Shown here: piece after piece, positions 7,140 through 14,706 of the stretch
Position numbering within the stretch: position 1 is the first letter of the stretch
How the letters are laid out: each line of letters begins with the position of its first letter
Source: JAWLHU01 sp041690255
GTDB taxonomy: Bacteria > Bacillota > Sulfobacillia > Symbiobacteriales > Symbiobacteriaceae
Reading direction: 5' to 3'
NCBI GenBank assembly: GCA_041690255.1
Contig: JAWLHU010000005.1
Span: 124,001-188,000, forward strand
Length of the DNA: 64,000 nt
Program-made: the position numbers and the translations under genes
Notes under the pieces: generated by a model
Told to the model about the DNA's origin: nothing
Databases searched by the model: none
The model's input: the letters and a program-made list of their open reading frames with translations, nothing else

Positions 7140-8171
7140 GTGAAGGAGCAGTTGTTGCAGCTGCGGGATGAGGCGCTGGCAGCCGTCGGAACGGCGGCAG
7201 ATGTGGCCACGATCCAGGAGATGCGGGTCCGGTACCTGGGCAAGAAGTCCGATCTGAGCGTGGCGCTTGGCGGGCTGGGGAAGCTCCCCACGATCGATGA
7301 ACGCAAAGCGATGGGCGCCCTCGGCAACGAGATCAAGCAGGCGATCACCGCAGCGCTCGATTCGCGGGAGGCGATCCTGGGGGCCGCCGAGCTGAACAAC
7401 CGGTTGGCGGCGGAGGCGATCGATATCACCCTGCCCGGGCAGCCGATGCGACAGGGGCACTTGCATATCCTCGGCCAGGTGATCACCCGGATCGAGGAGA
7501 TCTTCATGGCCATGGGCTATGAGGTGGCCGAGTCCCGCCAGGTCGAAACCGACTGGTACAACTTCGAGGCGCTCAACATTCCCAAGGGGCATCCGGCCCG
7601 TGACGCTCAGGATTCGCTCTTCATTAACGATGAGGTGCTGCTCCGCACCCACACCTCCAACACCCAGATCCGCTATATGCTCGAGGTCGCCCGGGGGCGG
7701 ACCCCGGTCAAGATCATCTGCCCGGGGCGGGTCTTCCGGCGTGATTTCGAAGATGCCACCCATGCGGTCATGTTCCATCAGGTGGAAGGGCTGGTCGTCG
7801 ACAAGGGGATCACCATGGCCTCACTGAAGGGCGCCCTGACCGAGATGGCACGTGGCCTCTTCGGCCCGAACGTCGGCATTCGCCTGCGCCCCTCCTACTT
7901 CCCGTTCACGGAGCCCTCCGCCGAGATGGATATCTCCTGCATCTTCTGCGGCGGCAAGGGCTGCCGCACCTGCAAGCAGTCCGGCTGGATCGAGATCGGC
8001 GGCTCGGGCATGGTGCATCCGAATGTACTTCGCTTTGGCGGGTACGACCCGGAGAAGGTTTCGGGCTGGGCCTTCGGTTACGGCCCGGAGCGGGTGGCCA
8101 TGCTGATGTACGGCATTGAGGACCTGCGCCACTTCGTCAACAGCGACATGCGGTTCGTTCGGCAGTTCTAA
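7140..8171 (+). CDS. pheS: Phenylalanyl-tRNA synthetase alpha subunit
   Basis: PheS is the catalytic subunit of the cytoplasmic (alpha-beta)2 enzyme that charges tRNA-Phe. The 343 residues show an N-terminal coiled-coil region (about 1-90), motif 2 (RVFRRDFEDATHAVMFHQVEGL) and motif 3 (AFGYGPERVAMLMYGI). A CxxC-x4-CxxC-like knuckle (CIFCGGKGCRTC) is inserted before GMVHPNVLR, as in many bacterial PheS proteins. GTG 7140 is preceded by GGAGGTG. pheT follows after 18 bases. Confidence 0.97.
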   Translation: MKEQLLQLRDEALAAVGTAADVATIQEMRVRYLGKKSDLSVALGGLGKLPTIDERKAMGALGNEIKQAITAALDSREAILGAAELNNRLAAEAIDITLPGQPMRQGHLHILGQVITRIEEIFMAMGYEVAESRQVETDWYNFEALNIPKGHPARDAQDSLFINDEVLLRTHTSNTQIRYMLEVARGRTPVKIICPGRVFRRDFEDATHAVMFHQVEGLVVDKGITMASLKGALTEMARGLFGPNVGIRLRPSYFPFTEPSAEMDISCIFCGGKGCRTCKQSGWIEIGGSGMVHPNVLRFGGYDPEKVSGWAFGYGPERVAMLMYGIEDLRHFVNSDMRFVRQF

Positions 8172-8189
8172 GAGGGGAGGCGACAACAG

Positions 8190-10799
8190 ATGAAGGTCTC
8201 GTACAACTGGCTCATGGACTATGTCGATGTCGATCTCTCCCCGCAGGAACTGGCGGAGAGGCTGACCGCCAGGGGTGTGGTCGTGGAGACGCTGACCTAC
8301 GCCAACCCCGGCGTGGAGGGGGTCGTGGTCGGTCGGGTTCTTGAGATGGAGCGCCACCCCAATGCGGACACCCTCTGGGTCTGCCAGGTGGATGTGGGCA
8401 ACGGCACGGTGCTCCAGATTCTGACCGGCGCCCAGAACGTCTTCAAGGGCGCCCTGGTCCCGGCGGCGGTGCCGGGCTCGAAGCTGCCCGGTATGGTCAT
8501 GGAGACCAAGAAACTGCGCGGCCTGGACTCCCACGGCATGCTCGGCTCGGAGGATGAGCTGGGTGTGGGCGATGATCACGACGGGATCATGATCCTGCCC
8601 CCGGAGGAGGACCTGGAGCCCGGCATGGATGTGGCCGAGGTCCTGGGCCTGAACGACTGGATCCTCGAGCTGGACCTGACGGCCAACTACGCCTCCCACT
8701 GCCAGTCGATGATCGGCGTGGCGCAGGAGGTTGCTGCCCTGGCCGGCGGCGAATTGAACCTGCCGGAGATCTATGTCGAGGAGCAGGTGAACACGAAGGT
8801 TGCGAAGATGGCCTCGATCGAGATCGAGGAGCCGGCGCTCTGCGACCGGTACGTGGCTCGCATCGTGCGGGGGGTAAAGATCGGGCCGTCGCCGGCCTGG
8901 CTGCAGGCTCGGGTCCGCGCCGCGGGGATGCGCCCCATCAACAACATTGTCGATATCTCGAACTTTGTCATGCTGGAGCTGGGCCAGCCGCTGCACACCT
9001 TCGACTACGGCAAGCTGAAGCAGAAGAAGATCGTCGTGCGCCGGGCGAAGGCGGGGGAGAAGATCACCACCCTCGACGAGCAGGAGCGGACCCTGGATCC
9101 GGATGTCCTGGTGATCACCGACGACGGGGTGCCGGTGGCCATGGCGGGCGTCATGGGCGACCTGTACACCGAGGTGGATGCGAACACCGTCGATATCCTG
9201 ATTGAGTCGGCTCACTTCAACAACATCAACAACCGGCGGACGGCGCTGAAGTACAACCTGCCTTCCGAGGCGGCGAAGCGCTTCACCAAGGGTGTGGACC
9301 CCTCGGGCGCCGTGCGGGCGGCCGATCGGGCGGCGCAGTTGATCGCTGAGCTGGGCGGTGGCGCGGTCATTCAGGGGCACCTGGATGTCTACCCGGCGCC
9401 ATCGGTCCCGCCGGTGATCGTGCTGCGGACGGCCCGGGTCAATGAGCTGCTCGGCCTCTCGCTGCAGACCGAGCGGATGGTTACCCATCTGAAGAGCCTG
9501 GGCTTCGCTGTGCTCAGCCCCGCCGAGCTGGCCGCGGACCTCGCCACGGGGATCCCGGAGGAGGAGGAGGAGGGCTTCGACCTGAGCGGCCGCACGGTCT
9601 GGACGGCGATCCACCAGGTCTCGCCGGTGCCCGCCGACCCCGAGGCCTACGAGAGCTGGGCCAGGGCAGCCTGGGCGGCCCTGGAGAAGGCCGGCGAGCA
9701 GTTGGAGGCGATCGCTGAGCAGGAGGCCCTGGTGGTGGTTGTGCCGACCCGCCGGCTGGATATCGCCGTGGAGATCGATCTGGTGGAGGAGATCGCCCGG
9801 TCGGAGGGGTACGACGCCATCCCCCTGGAGTTGCCGGTCCTCGCCTCGACCCGGGGCGGTCGGACCCGGCTCGGGCAGCAGGTGCTGGAGGCGCGCCGGA
9901 TCCTGGCGGGCGCCGGGCTGGACGAGATCATGTCCTACTCGCTGACACACCCGCGGGTCTACGACAAGCTGGGGCTGCCGGCGGAGCATCCCGCCCGGAC
10001 CTACCTGCCCCTCGCCAACCCGATGTACGAGGACCGCTCGACCCTGCGGACCATGCTGATGCCCGGGGTCCTGGACATCCTCCAGTACAACGTGAACCGG
10101 CAGAACCGGGACCTGGCCGTCTTTGAGATCAGCCAGGTCTACCGGCCCGTGGCAGGGCAGCCGCTGCCCGACGAGCCCCGCATGCTGGCGATCGCCCTCA
10201 TGGGCAACATGGCGCCGCTGGGCTGGAACAGCCCGGAGCGGCCGGTGGACTACTACACGCTGAAGGGCGTGGTGGAGCATCTGCTGGCTTCTATGGACGT
10301 GGCTGGCTGGTCGGTGGAGCGGGGGGATCATCCGTCCCTGCACCCGGGCCGCCAGGCGGCGCTGCTGATCGATGGCGTCGTGGCCGGCCACTTCGGCGAG
10401 CTGCATCCGACGGTACAGGAGGCCTGGGGGCTGCCCGGCCGGGCCTATGTCGCGGAGATCGCCTTCGAGGCGCTGGCCAGGGCTGCCCGGACCCAGCGGG
10501 ACTACTCGGCCGTACCCCGGTTCCCGGCGGTAAGCCGTGACGTGGCCATGCTGGTCGACCTCGACCTACCGGCCAGCCGGCTAGAGCATGCGATCCGCCA
10601 GGCAGGAGGCGAGCTTTTGGAAGAGGTCACCCTCTTCGACCTCTACCAGGGCGAGCGGCTGCCGGCCGGCAAGCGCTCCCTGGCCTACCGGATCATCTAC
10701 CGGGCGGCTGATCGCACCCTGACGGACAGCGACCTGGAGCCGGTGCACAACCAGGTACGGGAGGCGCTGAAGGTGGTCGGAGCCGAGTTGCGGTCGTAG
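8190..10799 (+). CDS. pheT: Phenylalanyl-tRNA synthetase beta subunit
   Basis: PheT binds the tRNA and hydrolyses mischarged Tyr-tRNA-Phe. In order it has a tRNA-binding OB domain (about 40-150), the B3/B4 editing domain with SAHFNNINNRRTALKYNLPSEAAKRFTKGVDP, the B5 domain and the C-terminal ferredoxin-like anticodon domain (FPAVSRDVAMLVD onward). At 869 residues it is longer than the roughly 800 usual for the family. The extra length is an acidic, proline-containing insertion between LGF (437-439) and PTRRLD (519-524) inside B5, where other proteins have about ten residues. The reading frame is open throughout, so this is not a frameshift. Confidence 0.96.
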   Translation: MKVSYNWLMDYVDVDLSPQELAERLTARGVVVETLTYANPGVEGVVVGRVLEMERHPNADTLWVCQVDVGNGTVLQILTGAQNVFKGALVPAAVPGSKLPGMVMETKKLRGLDSHGMLGSEDELGVGDDHDGIMILPPEEDLEPGMDVAEVLGLNDWILELDLTANYASHCQSMIGVAQEVAALAGGELNLPEIYVEEQVNTKVAKMASIEIEEPALCDRYVARIVRGVKIGPSPAWLQARVRAAGMRPINNIVDISNFVMLELGQPLHTFDYGKLKQKKIVVRRAKAGEKITTLDEQERTLDPDVLVITDDGVPVAMAGVMGDLYTEVDANTVDILIESAHFNNINNRRTALKYNLPSEAAKRFTKGVDPSGAVRAADRAAQLIAELGGGAVIQGHLDVYPAPSVPPVIVLRTARVNELLGLSLQTERMVTHLKSLGFAVLSPAELAADLATGIPEEEEEGFDLSGRTVWTAIHQVSPVPADPEAYESWARAAWAALEKAGEQLEAIAEQEALVVVVPTRRLDIAVEIDLVEEIARSEGYDAIPLELPVLASTRGGRTRLGQQVLEARRILAGAGLDEIMSYSLTHPRVYDKLGLPAEHPARTYLPLANPMYEDRSTLRTMLMPGVLDILQYNVNRQNRDLAVFEISQVYRPVAGQPLPDEPRMLAIALMGNMAPLGWNSPERPVDYYTLKGVVEHLLASMDVAGWSVERGDHPSLHPGRQAALLIDGVVAGHFGELHPTVQEAWGLPGRAYVAEIAFEALARAARTQRDYSAVPRFPAVSRDVAMLVDLDLPASRLEHAIRQAGGELLEEVTLFDLYQGERLPAGKRSLAYRIIYRAADRTLTDSDLEPVHNQVREALKVVGAELRS

Positions 10800-10808
10800 C
10801 CGATGGAG

Positions 10809-10845
10809 TGAAAGGCACACCCTTGCATGGGGTGTGCCTTTCCTC
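10809..10845. terminator. Bidirectional terminator between pheT and the ferritin-like gene
   Basis: AAAGGCACACCC at 10811-10822 pairs with GGGTGTGCCTTT at 10830-10841. The stem ends in A and T runs on both strands, fitting convergent genes. Confidence 0.8.
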
Positions 10846-11435
10846 TACTCCATCTCGTTGCGGTTTCTGTGGTCCATCCTCATGTGCATCATATGTTCGA
10901 TGTGGAGGGCGGTGTTGAACTTGGTGGCATGCTCAATCTCGTCGGTCATCAACTCGAACCAGATCGCCTGAATGCGGGGGTCGCGGGTTCGCAGGTACTC
11001 ATCTCGGTACCCTTCGAAGGCCTCGATCTCATCGCGGGCGGCCTGGACCAGGCCATCAATGAGGGAGGCGAAGCTGGTCTGGGTAGGCGTGGCCGCGTAC
11101 TCCTGTCCGGTCAGGTTGCGGTGGAGATCCTGGAGCATGCGGAAGTGCTTCTGCTCGTCCTCCATGGCGTGGAGGATCGACTCCTTGATCCGGGGCTCGG
11201 TGGCCTGCTCGCTCAGTTCGCGATAAAATCGGGCTGCACTGATCTGATCGTTGAGGTACTCCCGGATGCGCCTGACCAGGTCGGGATCGACGAGGCCTGG
11301 CCGTGACAACTCGGCCCGGATGGGGGCGCCCATCATTGTACCGGGCATCATCCCGGGGCGTATGGGCGGCATTCCGCCTCGCATGCCGCGGCCGGGCGCT
11401 CCCTGGTCGCCGGGCATCATTCCGTTCATGTACAT
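10845..11435 (-). CDS. Ferritin-like/rubrerythrin-type protein with Met-Gly-Pro-rich N-terminus
   Basis: The 196-residue product begins with a low-complexity stretch rich in Met, Gly and Pro (about 1-40). A ferritin-like four-helix region follows, with the EXXH-type pairs E-D-E-Q-K-H and T-D-E-I-E-H that would ligate a di-iron centre. The ATG at 11435 was chosen because GGGAGG lies eight bases upstream; longer in-frame extensions to 11585 have no site. The C-terminus is His- and Met-rich, which may add metal binding. Substrate is unknown; oxidative-stress or spore-coat roles are both possible from the family. It is a single gene facing pheT. Confidence 0.7.
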   Translation of the reverse strand: MYMNGMMPGDQGAPGRGMRGGMPPIRPGMMPGTMMGAPIRAELSRPGLVDPDLVRRIREYLNDQISAARFYRELSEQATEPRIKESILHAMEDEQKHFRMLQDLHRNLTGQEYAATPTQTSFASLIDGLVQAARDEIEAFEGYRDEYLRTRDPRIQAIWFELMTDEIEHATKFNTALHIEHMMHMRMDHRNRNEME

Positions 11436-11630
11436 GTGGAAAGCCTCCCTATCGTCCATGCGGCTGGGATACATTCTATGTGGATGGACCGGTACTCGTG
11501 CCGAAGGGTGCCGCTGGGAGAAACTGTCGCTTGCCAGGTTGGGGCGCCTGATGGTAGTATGAGTTCTCGTCACCACCGATTGCATGTGGAACGTAAAGCT
11601 ATTTCACAAATGACACTTTGCGGGACCTAC
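11436..11630. other. Intergenic region before the tRNA cluster
   Basis: This divergent spacer should hold the promoter of the ferritin-like gene on the minus strand. I see no ORF with a ribosome binding site and no clear RNA element in it. Confidence 0.4.
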
Positions 11631-11659
11631 TTGCTCGGCAAGCCGGCTTATAGTAATAT
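11631..11659 (+). promoter_or_regulatory. Promoter of the tRNA cluster
   Basis: TTGCTC at 11631-11636, 17 bp, TAATAT at 11654-11659, about 40 bases before the first tRNA. Confidence 0.5.
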
Positions 11660-11699
11660 AAGTCCTCGCCAGCCGCTAATCCGGTGGCGCAAATGAACT

Positions 11700-11775
11700 G
11701 CGGGCGTAGCTCAGTTGATAGAGCGGTACCCTCCCAAGGTACAGGCCGCGGGTTTGAGTCCCGTCGCCCGCTCCA
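11700..11775 (+). tRNA. tRNA-Gly (CCC)
   Basis: Acceptor GCGGGCG pairs with CGCCCGC; the anticodon loop CTCCCAA gives anticodon CCC, reading GGG. Discriminator T and CCA are encoded. Confidence 0.93.
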
Positions 11776-11806
11776 AGCTTCTCTATGGTGGAGTCAAGAG
11801 CATAAT

Positions 11807-11882
11807 GGACCGCTAGCTCAACTGGCAGAGCATCCGACTCTTAATCGGACGGTTGAAGGTTCGAGTCCTTCGCGGTCCACCA
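11807..11882 (+). tRNA. tRNA-Lys (CTT)
   Basis: Acceptor GGACCGC/GCGGTCC, anticodon loop CTCTTAA with anticodon CTT, discriminator A, CCA encoded. Confidence 0.94.
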
Positions 11883-11888
11883 TAGCGT

Positions 11889-11972
11889 GGGGAGATACCC
11901 AAGTGGCCAAAGGGGGCTGACTGTAAATCAGTTGCTAACGCTTCGGTGGTTCGAATCCACCTCTCCCCACCA
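11889..11972 (+). tRNA. tRNA-Tyr (GTA)
   Basis: Class II tRNA of 84 nt with a long variable arm. Acceptor GGGGAGA/TCTCCCC, anticodon loop CTGTAAA with anticodon GTA, discriminator A, CCA encoded. It matches the UAC specifier of the tyrS T-box at 42037. Confidence 0.94.
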
Positions 11973-11992
11973 ATTTTCCTCGGACTCCCCGG

Positions 11993-12021
11993 TTGCATAA
12001 GACCCGAAAGCTTGCTATAAT
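11993..12021 (+). promoter_or_regulatory. Internal promoter in the tRNA cluster
   Basis: TTGCAT at 11993-11998, 17 bp, TATAAT at 12016-12021, upstream of tRNA-Ala(GGC). The tRNA cluster may therefore be two transcription units. Confidence 0.6.
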
Positions 12022-12058
12022 AGCGTTCGTCGCCATCTGGCGATACAACGAGATAGAT

Positions 12059-12134
<76 letters not shown>

Positions 12135-12287
12135 AACGGGAATGGAATGGTCCTTCGCTTAGAACCAACCTCGCTTATGGTCATACGAAGCCATCCAACG
12201 GATTGAATCCGTAGGATGGCGATCGGGATCGCCCAAGGCGTGGGGGGTGTTGGGGGGAGGATGCGCCCTTCCTCTCCCCAACTTTTT

Positions 12288-12364
12288 GGAGGCGTGGTGT
12301 AGAGGCCTAACATGCGGCCCTGTCACGGCCGAGACCGCGGGTTCGAATCCCGTCGCCTCCGCCA
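12288..12364 (+). tRNA. tRNA-Asp (GTC)
   Basis: Acceptor GGAGGCG/CGCCTCC, anticodon loop CTGTCAC, anticodon GTC, discriminator G, CCA encoded. The 150 bases before it show no second gene. Confidence 0.94.
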
Positions 12365-12394
12365 ATTGTTCCTCAACTTCATATCATGCATCAT

Positions 12395-12470
12395 GGGGCT
12401 ATAGCTCAGTTGGGAGAGCGCTTGAATCGCACTCAAGAGGTCAGGGGTTCGACTCCCCTTAGCTCCACCA
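12395..12470 (+). tRNA. tRNA-Ala (CGC)
   Basis: Nearly identical to tRNA-Ala(GGC) in body. Anticodon loop ATCGCAC gives anticodon CGC, reading GCG. CCA is encoded. Confidence 0.93.
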
Positions 12471-12506
12471 GGTTTCCGGCCACACTAGACCGTGGCCGGA
12501 GCGGAT

Positions 12507-12582
12507 GCGCCGGTAGCTCAGTGGATAGAGTACCTGACTACGAATCAGGTGGTCGTAGGTTCGAATCCTGCCCGGCGCGCCA
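12507..12582 (+). tRNA. tRNA-Arg (ACG)
   Basis: Acceptor GCGCCGG/CCGGCGC, anticodon loop CTACGAA, anticodon ACG (wobble A expected to become inosine), discriminator G, CCA encoded. Confidence 0.94.
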
Positions 12583-12589
12583 TGTTTCT

Positions 12590-12680
<91 letters not shown>

Positions 12681-12721
12681 GCAGGCTGGGCCGGGCAACA
12701 CCCCGGCCCAGTGATTTCGAT

Positions 12722-12798
12722 CGGGCTGTAGCGCAGCTTGGTAGCGCGCTTCCTTGGGGTGGAAGAGGTCGTGGGTTCAAATCCCGCCAGCCCGACCA
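12722..12798 (+). tRNA. tRNA-Pro (GGG)
   Basis: Acceptor CGGGCTG/CAGCCCG, anticodon loop TTGGGGT, anticodon GGG, discriminator A, CCA encoded. It would read the CCC specifier of the proC T-box. Its 3' end is part of a 14-bp-arm palindrome. Confidence 0.94.
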
Positions 12799-12954
12799 TT
12801 TCCTTTCGAAGAAAGGAAATGGTCAGCCCCGGCAGTAGTCCACGAAGTGGACTGCGAGAGGGGCCGACCACCAAAGCACTTGCGAAGCAAGTGCGATAGG
12901 ACCGACGCGGTCAGCCCCGGCAGTAGTCCACGAAGTGGACTGCGAGAGGGGCCG
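12794..12954 (+). repeat. GNA-triloop palindromes with a 46-bp duplicated unit
   Basis: Four perfect hairpins with GAA triloops are packed between two tRNA-Pro genes: arms 12794-12807/12811-12824, 12837-12843/12847-12853, 12876-12883/12887-12894 and 12925-12931/12935-12941. A 46-bp unit is repeated identically at 12821-12866 and 12909-12954. Each unit has an outer GCCCC/GGGGC stem, an internal loop (GGCAGT opposite GCGAGA) and the inner hairpin. A related unit with a different but still paired inner stem lies at 26932-27024. There are no T runs after the stems, so these are not ordinary terminators. Confidence 0.8.
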
Positions 12955-12970
12955 GTGATCCCAGGTACCT

Positions 12971-13047
<77 letters not shown>

Positions 13048-13060
13048 TATCGAAGGCACA

Positions 13061-13102
13061 GGGGCCGTCCCTCAGTCAGATGACTGAGGGACGGCCCCCT
13101 TC
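13061..13102 (+). terminator. Terminator of the tRNA cluster
   Basis: A perfect 17-bp stem (13061-13077 with 13082-13098) and AGAT loop is followed by a short T-rich tail (TTCATCTTTG). Confidence 0.75.
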
Positions 13103-13434
13103 ATCTTTGCCCCCCGAGGCCGAAGCGCACTCCTCCCCGGTTTGGGCCGATCTCGCTGGTCAGAATCCGCCGTCCGGACCTCGCGGCATCTGGCTCGGCT
13201 CATATTCGCGTGCACCGGCCCTCTGCGAGCGGGCAGATCTTGGCCGAGGCGCCCGCGGTAACCGCGGGGGAGGGGAGCCGCATCTTGTACCTGCTACCTC
13301 CCGCCCACCAGCAGCGACCTCCCGCCCACCAGGGGACAAACGAATCTTGATAAGTTCTTGACAATCTTTCGATAGGATCTCGAAAACGCCCATCTATCAT
13401 AAGGGTAGGAAATATCGAAAGGGGCTGGACGATT
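13103..13434. other. Intergenic region before the secreted protein gene
   Basis: About 330 bases without a credible gene. It contains a palindrome CCCGCGG-TA-ACCGCGGG-like near 13250, a tandem repeat of a 16-bp ACCTCCCGCCCACCAG unit near 13295-13330, and TTGACA at 13358-13363 without a well-placed minus-10. The promoter of the downstream operon is probably here but I cannot place it. Confidence 0.4.
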
Positions 13435-13974
13435 ATGTCCAAACGGGCTACGGTAGTGATTGGAGTCATCGCAGTTCTCGCCGTCCTGACCGGGACCGCT
13501 CTCGCCATGCGGTCGGCCGGGATCGGCGGCAACCTCTTCGGCCAGGGCGCCCAGCAGGCCGCAGCGGGCCCGTTGGATGGGGCAGGCGCCGTTCTCCTGG
13601 CCAAGCTGGGCGAGCTTATGGGCACCACCCCGAGCGGGCTGCACGAGCTGATGGCCGACAAGACCCCGGCGGAGGTGGCGGCATCGAAGGGGATCGAGCG
13701 GTCCACGCTGAAGGCTGCCGCCATGGATGCGCTCCGGACCATGCTGAACAACCGGGTCCAGGAGGGCGTCATTACAGCCGCCGACGTCGATCCGCTGCTC
13801 GCGCTGGCCGACCCCAAGGTGGAGGCCTGGCTCGACCACAACGAGCAGATGGGCGACGCCGTAATGGGAGCCGGCCACATGCAGGGCGGTCATGGCGGCG
13901 GCGATCACGAGATGATGGGCGGCAAGACCCCGGCCTGGGCCGGCTGGGGCCAGATCCAGGTGCCGGGGAAGTAA
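13435..13974 (+). CDS. Secreted His/Met-rich protein (DUF2680-like)
   Basis: A 179-residue exported protein. Residues 1-25 form a signal peptide or membrane anchor (SKRATVVIGVIAVLAVLTG, ending near ALA). The middle holds two helical segments of the kind LGTTPSGLHELMADKTPAEVAASKGI. The tail has the cluster HMQGGHGGGDHEMM, a likely metal-binding site. The helical part recalls DUF2680-type secreted proteins of Firmicutes; no enzymatic motif is seen. It sits 18 bases before a response regulator gene, so it may be a sensed or regulated envelope component of that two-component system. Confidence 0.65.
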   Translation: MSKRATVVIGVIAVLAVLTGTALAMRSAGIGGNLFGQGAQQAAAGPLDGAGAVLLAKLGELMGTTPSGLHELMADKTPAEVAASKGIERSTLKAAAMDALRTMLNNRVQEGVITAADVDPLLALADPKVEAWLDHNEQMGDAVMGAGHMQGGHGGGDHEMMGGKTPAWAGWGQIQVPGK

Positions 13975-13992
13975 GCACAAGGGGGCCTCACC

Positions 13993-14706
13993 TTGAAGAG
14001 CAGGCGCCTCCTGGTGGTCGATGACGAGCCCAAGATTCGGGAGCTCGTCGCTACCTACCTGACCCACGAAGGCTTCATGGTCCTTACGGCGGAGGACGGC
14101 GAGCGGGCGCTCGCCGTGCTTGCGCGCGAGCAGGTGGACCTGCTGGTGCTCGACCTGATGCTGCCCGGCATCTCCGGTCTGGAACTCTTCCAGCGCATCC
14201 GGGCGCAGCGGAACCTCCCCGTGATCATGCTGACCGCCCGAGCCGAGGATACGGACAAGCTGCTCGGCCTCGAACTCGGCGCCGACGACTACATGACCAA
14301 GCCGTTCAACCCGCGGGAGCTGGCGGCCCGCATCCGGGCGGTCCTGCGCCGGACCGGCGGGCTTCATCAGACAGAGGCGGCGCCGGCCAACATCATCAGA
14401 TATGAGGGCGGCCTCTCCATCGACTTCGATGGGGGCGAGGTGACCCTGGGCGATCGACCGGTCAGTCTGACCCCCACCGAGTTCAAGTTCCTCGTCACAC
14501 TGGCCCGCCGGCCCGGCCGGATCTTCAGCCGGCTGCAGCTCATGGAATCGGCCCTCGGTGAGTTCTTCGAGGGGTACGAGCGGACGGTGGACACGCATAT
14601 CAGCAACCTCAGGCGGAAGATCGAGCCGGCGGGCTCTGAGGTCCGCTATATCATTACGGTTTACGGTCTGGGCTACAAGTTTGTCTCCGGGCAGGGGGGA
14701 GCCTGA
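13993..14706 (+). CDS. OmpR/PhoB-family response regulator
   Basis: A 237-residue cytoplasmic transcription factor. The receiver domain (about 1-118) has DDEP near the start, the phospho-acceptor Asp in LLVLDLMLPGISG, and the conserved Lys in DYMTKPFNPREL. The winged-helix output domain (about 135-235) contains LTPTEFKFLVTLARRPG and ERTVDTHISNLRRKIE. The TTG start 13993 lies behind AAGGGGG. Its stop codon region overlaps the histidine kinase start by one base. Target genes are unknown. Confidence 0.95.
   Translation: MKSRRLLVVDDEPKIRELVATYLTHEGFMVLTAEDGERALAVLAREQVDLLVLDLMLPGISGLELFQRIRAQRNLPVIMLTARAEDTDKLLGLELGADDYMTKPFNPRELAARIRAVLRRTGGLHQTEAAPANIIRYEGGLSIDFDGGEVTLGDRPVSLTPTEFKFLVTLARRPGRIFSRLQLMESALGEFFEGYERTVDTHISNLRRKIEPAGSEVRYIITVYGLGYKFVSGQGGA

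Noticed and set aside
7821..10406. An 861-codon open frame antisense to pheT
   Set aside because: Long antisense frames are expected in GC-rich coding DNA; the His/Gln/Leu-rich translation has no family features and the sense strand is clearly pheT.
12821..12954. CRISPR-like repeats
   Set aside because: There are only two copies of the 46-bp unit, each with an internal palindrome, and the spacer itself contains another hairpin; no cas genes are nearby.
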